In this document: piece by piece, positions 26,201 to 34,988 of the stretch
How the letters are laid out: each line of letters opens with the position of its first letter
Numbering within the stretch: position 1 is the stretch's first letter
Assembly (NCBI GenBank): GCA_023397505.1
Contig: JAEWUC010000005.1
Span: 1 to 64,000, forward strand
Length of the DNA: 64,000 nucleotides
Reading direction: 5' to 3'
Source of the DNA: Bacteroidota bacterium
GTDB taxonomy: Bacteria > Bacteroidota > Ignavibacteria > Ignavibacteriales > Melioribacteraceae
Position numbers and translations under genes: made by a program
The notes under the pieces: model-generated
Databases searched by the model: none
Told to the model about the DNA's origin: nothing
What the model saw: only the letters and a program-made list of their open reading frames with translations

Positions 26201-29198
26201 GCCAGTGGCTCGACATCGAGCCGACAAGCGAAATCCCTTTCTTGCTTTTAAGTTCTTCAAATTTTTCTTTTGATAAAAGAAGACTTTTATTTTCGCGGAT
26301 AACATAATCCGTTAAACCATGCCCGAGTTTTCTTGGTGATGGATGCAGATCTTTTTCATCAACGAAATAAGCGAATGAAACAGTATCGTCTTTGTCGTCA
26401 TAAAGTGCGATATAAAAGTTCTCGGCAGAAATTAATTCGCGAACAATAGAATGAATAGTTTGAAATAATCCTTCAAGCGTTGCTGCCGAACTGCTTGCTT
26501 CAGAAATCCTAAAGAATGACTGTTGGATTTTTTCTGCATGACGAAGCGGTGTTATATCCGAAAATGTTGTAAATACTTGATGCGGTTGAACTGCGCCGGG
26601 CATAAATTCGGGAATCGAATCTACAAGAAGCCATTTATATCCTTTAATCTTCGGATTATAAACGCCCATCATTTTTCCTTTTACCGGGTTTCCTGTTTTA
26701 AGCGCTTGCATTGCCGGGTGCTCTTCACCGGGAAAATTAGTACCGTCTTCCTTAATTGCGCGCCAAACTGAATCTTTTGATGATAATTTACGCAGCTGAC
26801 TTGACGTTAAACCAAGCAATTGTTCCGCGGCAGGATTTGCAGAAATTATTTTCCCATCGCTTGTTTGATAAATAACGCCCTGAGTCATAGTCTCGAATAG
26901 AGTTCTGTACCTTGCTTCACTCTGGCGCAGTGCCGTTTCATTCAACTTGCGGTCTGTAATATCCCGGTTTATACTTAGTATAGCCTGATGATTTTTATAT
27001 TCAATAACCGAAGCTGATATTTCCAATTCTATTTCCGTACCGTCGGATCTATATTGTGTAGTTTCGAATTGGTATCGTATTCCTTCCTTTAAAGTATTGG
27101 CTACATGCTTTTTTCCTTGAGAAATATTTTTAGATAAACGCTCTAAGGATAATCCAATAAAATCTTCTTTATCTATGCCGTACATTTCACATGCTGTTTG
27201 ATTTACATCAAGGACTATTTCCCCTTCGGGTTCAAATATTAATATTGCATCCTGCGCGCTTTCGAATAATCCCCTATAATCTTTTTCTGATTGTTTAATA
27301 ATTTCTTCGGCATGTTTTCTTTCAGTTATGTCTGTAGTTACTCCTACAAGTCCAACCGGATTATTATTATCGTCATAAATAGTAGAAGTTTTTAGGGAGA
27401 TTGGAAAAAGTGTCCCATCCTTTTTTCTATTTATTAGTTCGCCTTTCCATCCCTTATCTAAAGTTGAAAGACGTATAGATTCGACTGTATTTTCATGGTA
27501 CGCAGTTACGATTGAAATATGTTTGCCTAATACTTCCTGGGATGTATATCCGTATGTTTTTTCAAATGATTCATTTACATATAATAAATTATTATCAAGA
27601 TCGGTAATAGTTACGCAATCGAAAATGTTTTTTATTGCATGGGCAAACAACAAAATTTTTTCTTCAATTTTTTTCCTCTCGGTAATATCTAATGCAATTC
27701 CAATTATCGCCGGTAAATCGTTGAAAATAGTTTTTGTAGCTGTAATTTCTGCCCAAGCAACCTCTCCCGATTTTTTAATGAACTTAGCTTCATGTGTTTT
27801 GGGAACATGCGATTCATTTAATCTTGCGGACGCAAAATCCTTTAACTTCTCTCTGTATTCAGGATGTATAAATTCCCAAAATTTCATTTTTAGAATTTCG
27901 TCGAGTGAGAATCCTGTTTGTTCACTTATAATCTTATTTGCATAAATGATCTCTGCGCCGCGATGAATGAATACCCCGACAGGCGTATTCTCTGCAAGAG
28001 TTCTAAAATTTTCTTCGTTCTCTTTTAGTTTTAATTCGATTTTTTTCTTTTCAGTCAAATCCGTTATTAAAAAAACAACAAGGTCGTCTCCTTCATCGCG
28101 TTTAATAACAGATGCAGAAATGGATAGTATTTTTTCCGTTCCGTATTTGTCATGAAAAGTAAATTCGGCTTGGTGAATAACTCCGCGTTTTAATATTTCT
28201 TCAATCAGTTTAGTTAACGAATCTTCATATTTATCATAATGTTTTAGATTTTCAATCCCGAGCCGGTTTATTTCTTCCATTGTAAAACCGGTTATTGCTG
28301 CCATGCGGTCGTTCCAAACGTTAATTCTAATGTTTGGAAAATGTTCTATTCCGGATACGGTAAAAATTCCTTCAGCGGCAGATTCAATAATCAATTTTCG
28401 GAGATTGCTTTCACGTTCTAACTGAAGCTGAACTTTTTTTCTTTCGGTATTATCGTGAAAAACTAAAACCACACCTTGAATGTTACCTTTTTCATCTTTA
28501 ATTGGAGCGGCTGAATCAAGTATGGATTTTTTTTCACCGTCTTTTGAGATTAGATTTGTATGATTGGATAGATAGACTATTTCACCGGTTCGTAAAACAA
28601 TGTTTACCGGGTTTTCAACATCTTCGCCTGTGTATTCGTTTTCAATTTTAAAAACATCGGTTAGATCCAAATCAACAGCAAAATCAAATTTCCATCCGGT
28701 CATTTTTTCTGCAACCGCATTCATAAAATTTATTTTGCCGTTGGCATCGGTAACAATTACGGCGTCGCCGATACTCGCTAAAGTAATTTGAAGCCAGTTT
28801 TTAGTTACTTTTAATTCTTTTTCAATCCGGCTTTTATTAAGAGCCATTTCAATTGTGTTGTGTAAATCACGTTCTTGAATTGGTTTTGATAAATAACCGA
28901 AAGGATTGGTAAGTTTTGCTTTTTCCAGTGTAGCTTGGTCGACATAGGCCGTAAGATAGATTATTGGAATGTCTGTTCTTTTATTTATCTCTTCGGCGGT
29001 TTGAATTCCGTTGATATTACCTTTAATCATTATGTCCATCAGGACAAGATCGGGACGCTTATTTTCAACTAACAATATAGCTTGTTCGCCTGACGGCGCT
29101 TTTCCGCAAACTTCGTAACCGTATTTTTCTAAACGCGCTTCAATATCAAGAGCAATTAAACTCTCATCTTCTACAATTAGGATTTTTGGTTTACTCAT
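23262..29198 (-). CDS. Giant multi-PAS/GAF hybrid histidine kinase
   Basis: 1978 residues with no obvious membrane segment. A receiver (Asp55 in Leu-Met-Asp-Ile-Met) comes first, then about ten PAS domains, most ending in an Asp-Ile-Thr-Glu-Arg-Lys-type motif, interrupted by two GAF domains, one after the sixth PAS and one after the ninth. The last 300 residues are a HisKA domain with His1764 in Val-Ser-His-Glu-Phe-Arg-Thr-Pro and an intact ATPase domain (Pro-Gly-Thr-Gly-Leu-Gly-Leu). A multi-sensor cytoplasmic protein is likely. GGGGG lies six bases before the start. Downstream it is followed by the LytTR regulator. Confidence 0.93.
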   Translation of the reverse strand: MSKPKILIVEDESLIALDIEARLEKYGYEVCGKAPSGEQAILLVENKRPDLVLMDIMIKGNINGIQTAEEINKRTDIPIIYLTAYVDQATLEKAKLTNPFGYLSKPIQERDLHNTIEMALNKSRIEKELKVTKNWLQITLASIGDAVIVTDANGKINFMNAVAEKMTGWKFDFAVDLDLTDVFKIENEYTGEDVENPVNIVLRTGEIVYLSNHTNLISKDGEKKSILDSAAPIKDEKGNIQGVVLVFHDNTERKKVQLQLERESNLRKLIIESAAEGIFTVSGIEHFPNIRINVWNDRMAAITGFTMEEINRLGIENLKHYDKYEDSLTKLIEEILKRGVIHQAEFTFHDKYGTEKILSISASVIKRDEGDDLVVFLITDLTEKKKIELKLKENEENFRTLAENTPVGVFIHRGAEIIYANKIISEQTGFSLDEILKMKFWEFIHPEYREKLKDFASARLNESHVPKTHEAKFIKKSGEVAWAEITATKTIFNDLPAIIGIALDITERKKIEEKILLFAHAIKNIFDCVTITDLDNNLLYVNESFEKTYGYTSQEVLGKHISIVTAYHENTVESIRLSTLDKGWKGELINRKKDGTLFPISLKTSTIYDDNNNPVGLVGVTTDITERKHAEEIIKQSEKDYRGLFESAQDAILIFEPEGEIVLDVNQTACEMYGIDKEDFIGLSLERLSKNISQGKKHVANTLKEGIRYQFETTQYRSDGTEIELEISASVIEYKNHQAILSINRDITDRKLNETALRQSEARYRTLFETMTQGVIYQTSDGKIISANPAAEQLLGLTSSQLRKLSSKDSVWRAIKEDGTNFPGEEHPAMQALKTGNPVKGKMMGVYNPKIKGYKWLLVDSIPEFMPGAVQPHQVFTTFSDITPLRHAEKIQQSFFRISEASSSAATLEGLFQTIHSIVRELISAENFYIALYDDKDDTVSFAYFVDEKDLHPSPRKLGHGLTDYVIRENKSLLLSKEKFEELKSKKGISLVGSMSSHWLGVPLRIDDEVIGAVVVQEYTEDGKPYSEDEEKILSTISNQIALSIQRKRYSDALAESEKNYRTIFNTAPVGIFQSDAEGQIITVNNSFVNILGYNNSDEMLNLKMEELYFNKKERKLLIKHLLKNKSIVDKELEWKKKNGEKIWIELSAYVMKTHDETSEHFEGFIKDVTQRKNDEELILQLSSGIEQSPTSVIITDLDGNIEYVNPRFLEQTGYTFEEIKGQNPRILKSGETDKSVYDDLWKVISAGKQWRGELLNKKKNGELFWELAFIFPLFNSSGKIKQYLGIKIDITDRKILENELKKYQEHLAELIEQRTEELRLSEQKFKALAENSDDLIMRFNSKHEVLYMNPAVYKITNAEKEKLLGQPLDIFGFKNEIIKVWKKTLDKVFVNKVKSRTEFMIKDDLWIDWVLIPEFDQVGQLISVFSFGRDITAMKNVENELFRKDRLLQGVASASNILFTLEDFDVRIKNALEAIGKAADVDRAYIFESKGEDELISCRLIYDWNISQNPKSKVTSLYNDSIIFKKMLNQLQSGIPVVGVASDFQKEIEKILKSESIKCIINVPIEVFGKFWGFIGFNDCKNERMWSESEIAILSTLASDIGGAIARKIVESQLRSSEERLKILFDYAPEAYFLMDHNGVFIDGNKEAEISFGYTMEELTGKNHIQTKLFSEGNLSIIENILSKSREYIPTGPEELEIIRKDGSIANIELNTYPVTIEGKQLVLGAAHDISLRKKAEGEIRNALKHSQDLNQMKSRFVSMVSHEFRTPLSTILSSLELLEYYEDKLTRDDKNSHYSKITKSVDYLTELLDDVITINRADSGKLEAKYGEHEIVELINQLVSDLRGSYIDVPNIIFKTEFKTLHVKIDEKLFRQIISNLVSNAIKYTPADKNVHINLFKKDNHFIFEVRDEGVGIPEESRSELFTPFYRASNIGSVPGTGLGLAITKRSVDLLKGQITFNSIENEGTTFTVKLPTHGV

Positions 29199-29210
29199 AA
29201 ATCCCCCGCA

Positions 29211-29405
29211 TTAAACAGTAACCGGAAATAAAATATCAAATGATGCACTGGTTTTATTCTCAGAAATAATCTTTCCATTTAACTGCCGAACCAAACTTTC
29301 AAGTATTCGCAGCCACGGTGAATTTGATAATTGAATAATGCAGCAATAGAATTCCTTGCCATTATTTTTCATAGCTAATAAATATTTGTTACTTTCGTTT
29401 TTCAA
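29211..29405 (-). CDS. Short protein resembling a kinase ATPase-domain C-terminus
   Basis: 64 residues from TTG 29405, or 53 from ATG 29372; neither has a convincing ribosome binding site. The C-terminal half (Leu-Val-Arg-Gln-Leu-Asn-Gly-Lys-Ile, a strand, then Ser-Phe-Asp-Ile-Leu-Phe-Pro) resembles the last helix and strands of a histidine kinase ATPase domain, without the nucleotide-binding boxes. It may be the remnant of a kinase gene or just a small ORF. It stops 12 bases before the giant kinase start. Confidence 0.4.
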   Translation of the reverse strand: MKNESNKYLLAMKNNGKEFYCCIIQLSNSPWLRILESLVRQLNGKIISENKTSASFDILFPVTV

Positions 29406-29734
29406 ACCTGCACTTATAAGAACTATTTATTTTAGTGAATACATGCTTCATTGAACTAGTAATTAACTCATTTAATATTAACCCGCACAGGATTGCTTTG
29501 TTAATATCCAAATAAATTTTTTATACTGCCACTACTAAAGCAATATTTTTTTACCTCATTTGATAATTCCTCGGATACTACAGCAAATTCTTATCTATAT
29601 ACTTGGCAATCAGATATACTGGAATCACCTGTTTAATTAATCTTTTCATGAAAGAAAACCAAGTGAATGGTAGGTATGGAATGTAAATGTGTTTGTAACT
29701 TGTAATAAGGAAAATCGAAAAAAACGGATCTATA
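29406..29734. other. Intergenic stretch without a recognisable gene
   Basis: A 329-base AT-rich gap between the 629-residue kinase gene and the short ORF. I see no coding frame, tRNA, strong hairpin or attC-like site. By position it probably holds the promoter of the giant kinase and the genes after it, but no promoter boxes can be fixed by eye. Confidence 0.5.
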
Positions 29735-31624
29735 CTATTCTTCGTTTCTATTTAAATTAATTACCGGCTTAACAATTGGGAATGTTAGAGATATTTTTGT
29801 GCCCATTCTTTTTTCACTTTGGATATGAAATTCTCCGCCCATCAACCTTGTTAATTTATATGCAAGGGTTAAGCCTAACCCGGCACCTTCATAGTTTCTT
29901 GAATAACCAATTTCCTCTTCTTGAGTAAAAGGTTCCAAAATTTTTTTAAGTTGAGCTTTATTAATTCCATCGCCCGAATCCGAAATAACAATTTCGGCTT
30001 TCTTACCTATAACCCGCGAAAGTAAAACAACCTCGCCGGCTTTTGTATATTTTATAGAATTTTCAATCAAGGATTGCACAATTCTCTCAAGTTTTACCCA
30101 ATCGGCATTTATATACAACCCGCCCTTTTCGAAAACGAGATAAAAATTTAACCCTTTCTTCTTTGCTTCGTCAATTTTTTTATTATGAACCGATCGCAAA
30201 ATTTTATTACAATCAATAACTTCTTTCTCAATTGATATTTCGCCCGCCTCAATTTCCGAAACTTCAACAATGTTATTAAATAGATTTAAGATGCGATTAA
30301 GAACATCTTTTAGCGAGCTCGTAATTTCATTCACAGTTTCAAAATCACCTTCTTTGGCGGCATCCGCAATAATTTCGGAGTACCCCATTATTGCGTTTGC
30401 CGGGGTACGGATTTCGTGCGACATGTTTTCAAGAAAAGTTGTCTTAAGCAAATTCAAATGCAATTCTTTTTCATATGCTTTTTTCAACTGCTGTTCATAA
30501 ACAGTGCGTTCGGTATCGTCGTTTAAAGCGATAATGTACAACCTTTCATTTTCTAGATTATCTTCTATCTCGGTCATCTTTGCTTTATAATGTCTTTTCT
30601 CTTTTGATTCGAATTCGAAATTAATATCAAAGCTTGTTTCTTCCGGTAATCTTTCAACGGCTTCGTAAATTTGTGCGGTCAGCTCTTTTTCCAAAATACT
30701 TTCTATATTTTTCTTTTGCGATATGGACCTATCGATTTCAAAAACTTTCGAGAAATTATCGTTGGCATCAAGAAATACCAATTTATTTTTTTGCTTTGAA
30801 ACTATCAGCAATAAATCCGAAATATTGTTTATAATTGATTTAAGCCGTCTTTCGGATTTTTTTATAATCCTGTTCTTATGAACATAATGAGTAATGTCGT
30901 GCGCGCTTAAAATAAAAGACCATGATTGGTTATCATCTCTTCCAATTGGATTAAGAATCAAATCGAGGAATGAAATATTTTTATCACCGTCTTCATAGGA
31001 AATGGACCCGCTCCATTTTTTACTTTCGCGGATTGCTCTTTCCATTCTGCTAATATCTTCATGACCAAGATGTAACGAAAATACAGCCGATAATGAATTA
31101 TTATAAATTACATCTAAAGAAAGGTCCAATATTTTTTCGAACGCCAAAGTTGCGTATGTAATTTTACCGTTATTATCCGCTACCAGCACAGGAATATTAC
31201 TGTATTCAAGTGCTTGATGAAGACTGTTGATTCTGCTTTCTAAATTTACTTTTTGTTGAACAGTATTGAATACGAGCAAAATAAATTCAGAATTAGCTAC
31301 AAGTATTCTTTCGGCAGAAAGTTGAAGACTTGTCAAATTACGGCTCGGCAAAAATAATTCCATGCTTAGGTTTGAATAATTGCTGTTGAACAATCCCTGC
31401 ACAGCATTTTCCAGATCGGGAACAGAATCAATTTCGCTTATTCTATTTCCTTCTTTCAGACCAAAGATATCACTAAAGCTTTTGTTAACAAAAACAAGGG
31501 TGTTCGATTTATCAATAATTGCTATGGAACTTGAATCCGGCAAGGCACTGAGAGTTTTAAATTCCGCTAAGGATTCAAAACTTTTTTCGCGATTTAAATC
31601 TTTATAATCAACAAACTTCAACAT
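29735..31624 (-). CDS. PAS-domain histidine kinase
   Basis: 629 residues, no membrane segment. Three PAS-type regions at about 25-125, 135-250 and 260-375, the second followed by a typical His-Asp-Ile-Thr motif. HisKA domain with phospho-His403 in Met-Ser-His-Glu-Ile-Arg-Thr-Pro, then an ATPase domain with Asp-Ser-Gly-Asp-Gly-Ile and Glu-Gly-Ala-Gly-Leu-Gly-Leu. It overlaps the unknown gene 31608-32246 by 17 bases, and the two regulators at 32306-33354 lie just upstream, so it probably belongs to the same relay. Confidence 0.92.
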   Translation of the reverse strand: MLKFVDYKDLNREKSFESLAEFKTLSALPDSSSIAIIDKSNTLVFVNKSFSDIFGLKEGNRISEIDSVPDLENAVQGLFNSNYSNLSMELFLPSRNLTSLQLSAERILVANSEFILLVFNTVQQKVNLESRINSLHQALEYSNIPVLVADNNGKITYATLAFEKILDLSLDVIYNNSLSAVFSLHLGHEDISRMERAIRESKKWSGSISYEDGDKNISFLDLILNPIGRDDNQSWSFILSAHDITHYVHKNRIIKKSERRLKSIINNISDLLLIVSKQKNKLVFLDANDNFSKVFEIDRSISQKKNIESILEKELTAQIYEAVERLPEETSFDINFEFESKEKRHYKAKMTEIEDNLENERLYIIALNDDTERTVYEQQLKKAYEKELHLNLLKTTFLENMSHEIRTPANAIMGYSEIIADAAKEGDFETVNEITSSLKDVLNRILNLFNNIVEVSEIEAGEISIEKEVIDCNKILRSVHNKKIDEAKKKGLNFYLVFEKGGLYINADWVKLERIVQSLIENSIKYTKAGEVVLLSRVIGKKAEIVISDSGDGINKAQLKKILEPFTQEEEIGYSRNYEGAGLGLTLAYKLTRLMGGEFHIQSEKRMGTKISLTFPIVKPVINLNRNEE

Positions 31625-32246
31625 TTTCCAATCTTAAGGTTTCAAAAGGATTGCTACTATTTATAAGATTCACCCGCTCTATTATTTTTTGCGATGTAAG
31701 CTTTTCCGCAAAAACCAGGAGTGCGTATAATATTTTTTGAAATTCCGATTTTAATTCCGGGATTAGATCTTCATAAAGTCCGTATGATACTTTATTCCCC
31801 GACGAGCCGATTTCTCCGGTACGTGTTAAGAAATCCAAACGGGAGAACAAAACTCCCAGCGAATTTAGTTTTAAATTTTCCGGGTTTTCATTTTCCGAAA
31901 TTGAAAACGGGAAACTAAAAAGAAGCGTAATGTCTTTATTGCCGATATTCTTTTTAACGTCAAAATATACTTTGTGCAAGTGGACAAGTAGTTTCAAATC
32001 AATTGTCATTTTAAACAGGTAATCCAAAACAGAAAAACTAATTAGTATTTTATCTTTATCGTTAGCGTTAATGGATTGCACTTTCCAATTTAATCTTGTG
32101 AGATATTTAAAAGCGGGAGAAATTAATATAGAATCATTGCTTACATCGGAACCCATGTAAGCACGATGTTTAGCGCTCAGCCGATAATCTTTTTTTATAT
32201 CGCTGTGCTCTGTATTTGTCGATATGTTCACAATCCCTTGTAGCAT
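31608..32246 (-). CDS. Unknown protein coupled to a PAS kinase
   Basis: 212 residues, soluble-looking, without signal peptide or membrane segment. Alternating strands in the first half (Ile-Leu-Ile-Ser-Phe-Ser-Val-Leu) and helices in the second (Leu-Lys-Ser-Glu-Phe-Gln-Lys-Ile-Leu-Tyr-Ala-Leu-Leu). I do not recognise the family and see no catalytic motif. The kinase gene starts inside its last 17 bases, so the products are made together; it could be a sensor or regulator partner for the kinase, but only the gene order supports this. Confidence 0.72.
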   Translation of the reverse strand: MLQGIVNISTNTEHSDIKKDYRLSAKHRAYMGSDVSNDSILISPAFKYLTRLNWKVQSINANDKDKILISFSVLDYLFKMTIDLKLLVHLHKVYFDVKKNIGNKDITLLFSFPFSISENENPENLKLNSLGVLFSRLDFLTRTGEIGSSGNKVSYGLYEDLIPELKSEFQKILYALLVFAEKLTSQKIIERVNLINSSNPFETLRLENVEVC

Positions 32247-32305
32247 TACAATCCTCCATTATATTATCGAAGGATTTTGGCGAAACTTTAATCAAAAACG
32301 ATTAA

Positions 32306-32965
32306 TTATCCGAGCTTAATCATTTTTTGATTATCGGCATAATTAATCACTTCAGGATTGCGCAAATGGATAAGGTTGTTTACGAGATGCCTAATTCTCT
32401 CAATTGATTTATTAATTAAAGTTAAATCATCGATAAATTTTTGCTGATTTGAAGAAGATAATTCGTCTTCGAGATTTTTTAATGAAACCACCAAACTACT
32501 GAGCGGGTTATTAATTTCATGGCCGATAGTACATGCCATTTCAACAATTGCTTTAGTATGTTCCACACTTCTTAATTCGGCTTGCAAATTATGAACCCGA
32601 ATTCCGGTTCTAATTCTTGCAAGTAATTCCTGGTTTTCTATTGGCTTGCTTAAAAAATCATCCGCACCGATATCTAAACCGCGTATTTTATCATTTAAAG
32701 AAGAACGTGCAGTTAGAATTATATAATAAATTAACTTAGTTTCTTCATTGGATTTGATGTGATTGCAAAGTTCTATTCCATCCATAATCGGCATTGTCCA
32801 ATCGGCAAGAATAACTTTGGGCATAAATGTTTTAATTAATTCCAACGCTTCTTTGCCGTTGGATGTAGTTTCTACTTCGTAATCATTCTTCGTTAAAAGT
32901 TTGTTAAGAATGAACCGAGTGTCTTTCTCGTCTTCAACGATTAATATTTTGTCTTTTTCACTCAA
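32306..32965 (-). CDS. Response regulator fused to a kinase dimerisation domain without ATPase
   Basis: 219 residues. Receiver with Asp55 in Leu-Ala-Asp-Trp-Thr-Met-Pro and Lys107 in Phe-Leu-Ser-Lys-Pro-Ile. After a coiled coil comes a HisKA-like helical pair with His149 in Ile-Gly-His-Glu-Ile-Asn-Asn-Pro. The protein then stops, 70 residues later, with no ATPase domain. It might receive phosphate from other kinases as a phosphotransfer element or dimerise with them. It overlaps the upstream single-domain regulator by four bases. The next gene is the unknown one at 31608. Confidence 0.85.
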   Translation of the reverse strand: MSEKDKILIVEDEKDTRFILNKLLTKNDYEVETTSNGKEALELIKTFMPKVILADWTMPIMDGIELCNHIKSNEETKLIYYIILTARSSLNDKIRGLDIGADDFLSKPIENQELLARIRTGIRVHNLQAELRSVEHTKAIVEMACTIGHEINNPLSSLVVSLKNLEDELSSSNQQKFIDDLTLINKSIERIRHLVNNLIHLRNPEVINYADNQKMIKLG

Positions 32966-33354
32966 TTGAGCATCACATTTTCTAGTTTAGAAATAAAATT
33001 ATTTATATCTGTAATTGGTTTCGATATTAATCCTTGCGCTTTACTTTTTTCCAACAGATCATCTTTAATTGCAACACCGGAATAAGCAGTAACAAGAATA
33101 ATTGGAATATGTGAAAACAACACATTGTTTTTTAAATATTGTGAAATCATAAGTCCGTCAACTCTCTCGCCGTTCATCTCTGCTCTTTTCAAATTGATAT
33201 CCATAATAATTAATGAATACTCACTGCTTGTTAAAACATCTTCAAGTTCGTGGGCTTGATCGGTAACATAAGGATTATAACCTGCTCTCTTCAAGATTAA
33301 GTTATAAAATTCCTTGCTGAATGGATCGTCTTCAACAACTAAAATGTTTTTCAT
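32962..33354 (-). CDS. Single-domain response regulator
   Basis: 130 residues forming one receiver domain: Glu8-Asp9-Asp10, phospho-acceptor Asp52 in Ile-Met-Asp-Ile-Asn-Leu, Thr84 and Lys106. It has no output domain, so it acts in protein-protein signalling, as CheY or Spo0F do. A short insertion after the phospho-site (Lys-Arg-Ala-Glu-Met-Asn-Gly-Glu-Arg) is slightly longer than usual. It follows the second motB gene by one base and overlaps the next regulator by four, which links motor and signalling genes. Confidence 0.9.
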   Translation of the reverse strand: MKNILVVEDDPFSKEFYNLILKRAGYNPYVTDQAHELEDVLTSSEYSLIIMDINLKRAEMNGERVDGLMISQYLKNNVLFSHIPIILVTAYSGVAIKDDLLEKSKAQGLISKPITDINNFISKLENVMLN

Positions 33355-33355
33355 C

Positions 33356-34120
33356 TTATTCCAAGTATTTAATTATGATACTAATTCTTCTGTTTACAAC
33401 GCTGAAAGGATCTGCGGGGTCGCGCAATCTTTTATCCGCGTATCCTCTAATTTCGTCAATCTGTTTTTCGGAAACACCGCCGCTTGCCAAAGCTCTTTTA
33501 GCAGAGTTGGCCCGCTCGGCGCTTAAATCAAAATTATCGTAATTTTTTAACTGTCCGATATATTTCCTCGAATCAGTATGTCCTTCAACAACTATAATAT
33601 TAGGCAGTTTTTGTAGATCGGCAGCAATTGTTTTAAGAATTCCTTCTGCTTCCATATTAAGCTGTGAACTTCCAATTGCAAAAAAAACATTGTTGGCCGA
33701 TTCGAGCAATTCAATTTTTAATCCCTCTTTAACCATTGTAATTTCAATTTGATCGGAAAGCTTCGCGAAGGAAGGATTTTTGCTTAACTCCTCGGTAATT
33801 TTTCCTTTCATTTCTTCAAATTGTTTTTGCTGTCTTTCCATCTGGGCTTTTTTAGCTTCAAGATCAAGATTGATAATTTCATTTCTGGCACCGGGTTTAC
33901 TACCGCTTTTCATATCGAAACCGGCCGGGTCCCTGAAATAACCTGCAACAGCTTCTTTGACTTCTTCGCTTTGACCAAGAACCCAAAGAACAATAAATAG
34001 AGCCATCATAGCTGTAACAAAATCGGCGTAGGCAACTTTCCATGCACCACCGTGATGGCCGTGATGTCCTTTCTTCTTTTTCTTAGATACTAAAACCGGT
34101 TGTTCGTTGTGATCAGCCAT
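33356..34120 (-). CDS. motB: Flagellar stator protein MotB, second copy
   Basis: 254 residues. Short basic N-terminus with a His-rich patch (18-25), then one membrane helix with the ion-binding Asp33 in Tyr-Ala-Asp-Phe-Val-Thr-Ala-Met-Met, and a C-terminal OmpA-like peptidoglycan-binding domain at about 130-250 (Val-Val-Glu-Gly-His-Thr-Asp-Ser). This layout, with Trp-Lys-Val-Ala-Tyr-Ala-Asp, is the enteric MotB type. It anchors the motor stator to the cell wall. It lies two bases behind its motA partner. The other stator pair in the window is at 36344-37800. Confidence 0.93.
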   Translation of the reverse strand: MADHNEQPVLVSKKKKKGHHGHHGGAWKVAYADFVTAMMALFIVLWVLGQSEEVKEAVAGYFRDPAGFDMKSGSKPGARNEIINLDLEAKKAQMERQQKQFEEMKGKITEELSKNPSFAKLSDQIEITMVKEGLKIELLESANNVFFAIGSSQLNMEAEGILKTIAADLQKLPNIIVVEGHTDSRKYIGQLKNYDNFDLSAERANSAKRALASGGVSEKQIDEIRGYADKRLRDPADPFSVVNRRISIIIKYLE

Positions 34121-34122
34121 GA

Positions 34123-34980
34123 TTAAGCTTTTTTACCCCTAATGAAATTTTCAAGTTCGGAGAATGAAGGCCTATCATCAGAAAAAATTGTTCTACGTGC
34201 CATTTCAACCGCTATAATCGGCGGATTACCTTTTGCATATGCAACTATACACGCTTTTATTGTTTCCAAATATCTTATTTGTCCTTCAATATTGTGTTCT
34301 ATATTTGTAGCAAGAGGATTTACAAATCCGTATGAAAGCAAAATTCCGAGGAATGTACCGACAAGCGCAGCTGCAACGTGATGGCCTACTGCTTCGGCTC
34401 CTTCATTAATAGCGCTCATCGTAACAATAATACCAAGTACCGCAGCAACAATTCCGATTCCCGGGAATGCATCTCCAATTTTGGTTAATGTACCTGAAAT
34501 AGGTTTGCTTTCTAATTCATATGTTTCAATTTCAGTATCAATTAAACTTTCCAACTCATGCGGAGGGACTGCCCCGGAGAGCATTATTTTCATAGTATCG
34601 CAAAAGAAACTTGTAGTGAATTCGTTTTCAACAAATTTTTTATTCGTACCAAGTATTTTACTTTCTTTAGGTTTTTCAATGTGTCCTTCAATCGACAACA
34701 ACCCGTCTCTTTGTGCAACAAGAAAAAGATCATTAAATGATTTTAACAATTCAAGATAATCTTGTTTGCTGTATCCGTGACTCTTCATTGTGCCCATTAC
34801 GGCTTTAATTATTTTTTTAAGAAGCGCTGGATTTGCCATAATCAACGCACTGCCAACAGTTGTACCGATGATAATAACAAATTCCGCTATTTGAAGAATA
34901 AGTAATGGGTTGCCGCCGGCCATAATAAAGCCGCCGAGTACCGCGACAATTACCACAACTATTCCAACTATGACAAGCAT
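34123..34980 (-). CDS. motA: Flagellar stator protein MotA, second copy
   Basis: 285 residues with four membrane helices: two near the N-terminus (3-22, 28-48) and two near 175-225, separated by the long cytoplasmic domain that interacts with FliG. Gly-Gly-Asn-Pro and Pro-Gly-Ile-Gly-Ile-Val-Ala-Ala-Val-Leu-Gly-Ile are typical of the longer enteric-type MotA (TIGR03818 group). With MotB it forms an ion channel that drives flagellar rotation; the ion cannot be read from the sequence. Confidence 0.93.
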   Translation of the reverse strand: MLVIVGIVVVIVAVLGGFIMAGGNPLLILQIAEFVIIIGTTVGSALIMANPALLKKIIKAVMGTMKSHGYSKQDYLELLKSFNDLFLVAQRDGLLSIEGHIEKPKESKILGTNKKFVENEFTTSFFCDTMKIMLSGAVPPHELESLIDTEIETYELESKPISGTLTKIGDAFPGIGIVAAVLGIIVTMSAINEGAEAVGHHVAAALVGTFLGILLSYGFVNPLATNIEHNIEGQIRYLETIKACIVAYAKGNPPIIAVEMARRTIFSDDRPSFSELENFIRGKKA

Positions 34981-34988
34981 TTTTTCTC

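Noticed and set aside
33356..34980. Second stator pair as ExbB/ExbD or TolQ/TolR
   Set aside because: The MotB-like protein has a C-terminal OmpA peptidoglycan-binding domain and the enteric Trp-Lys-Val-Ala-Tyr-Ala-Asp helix, so it is a stator.
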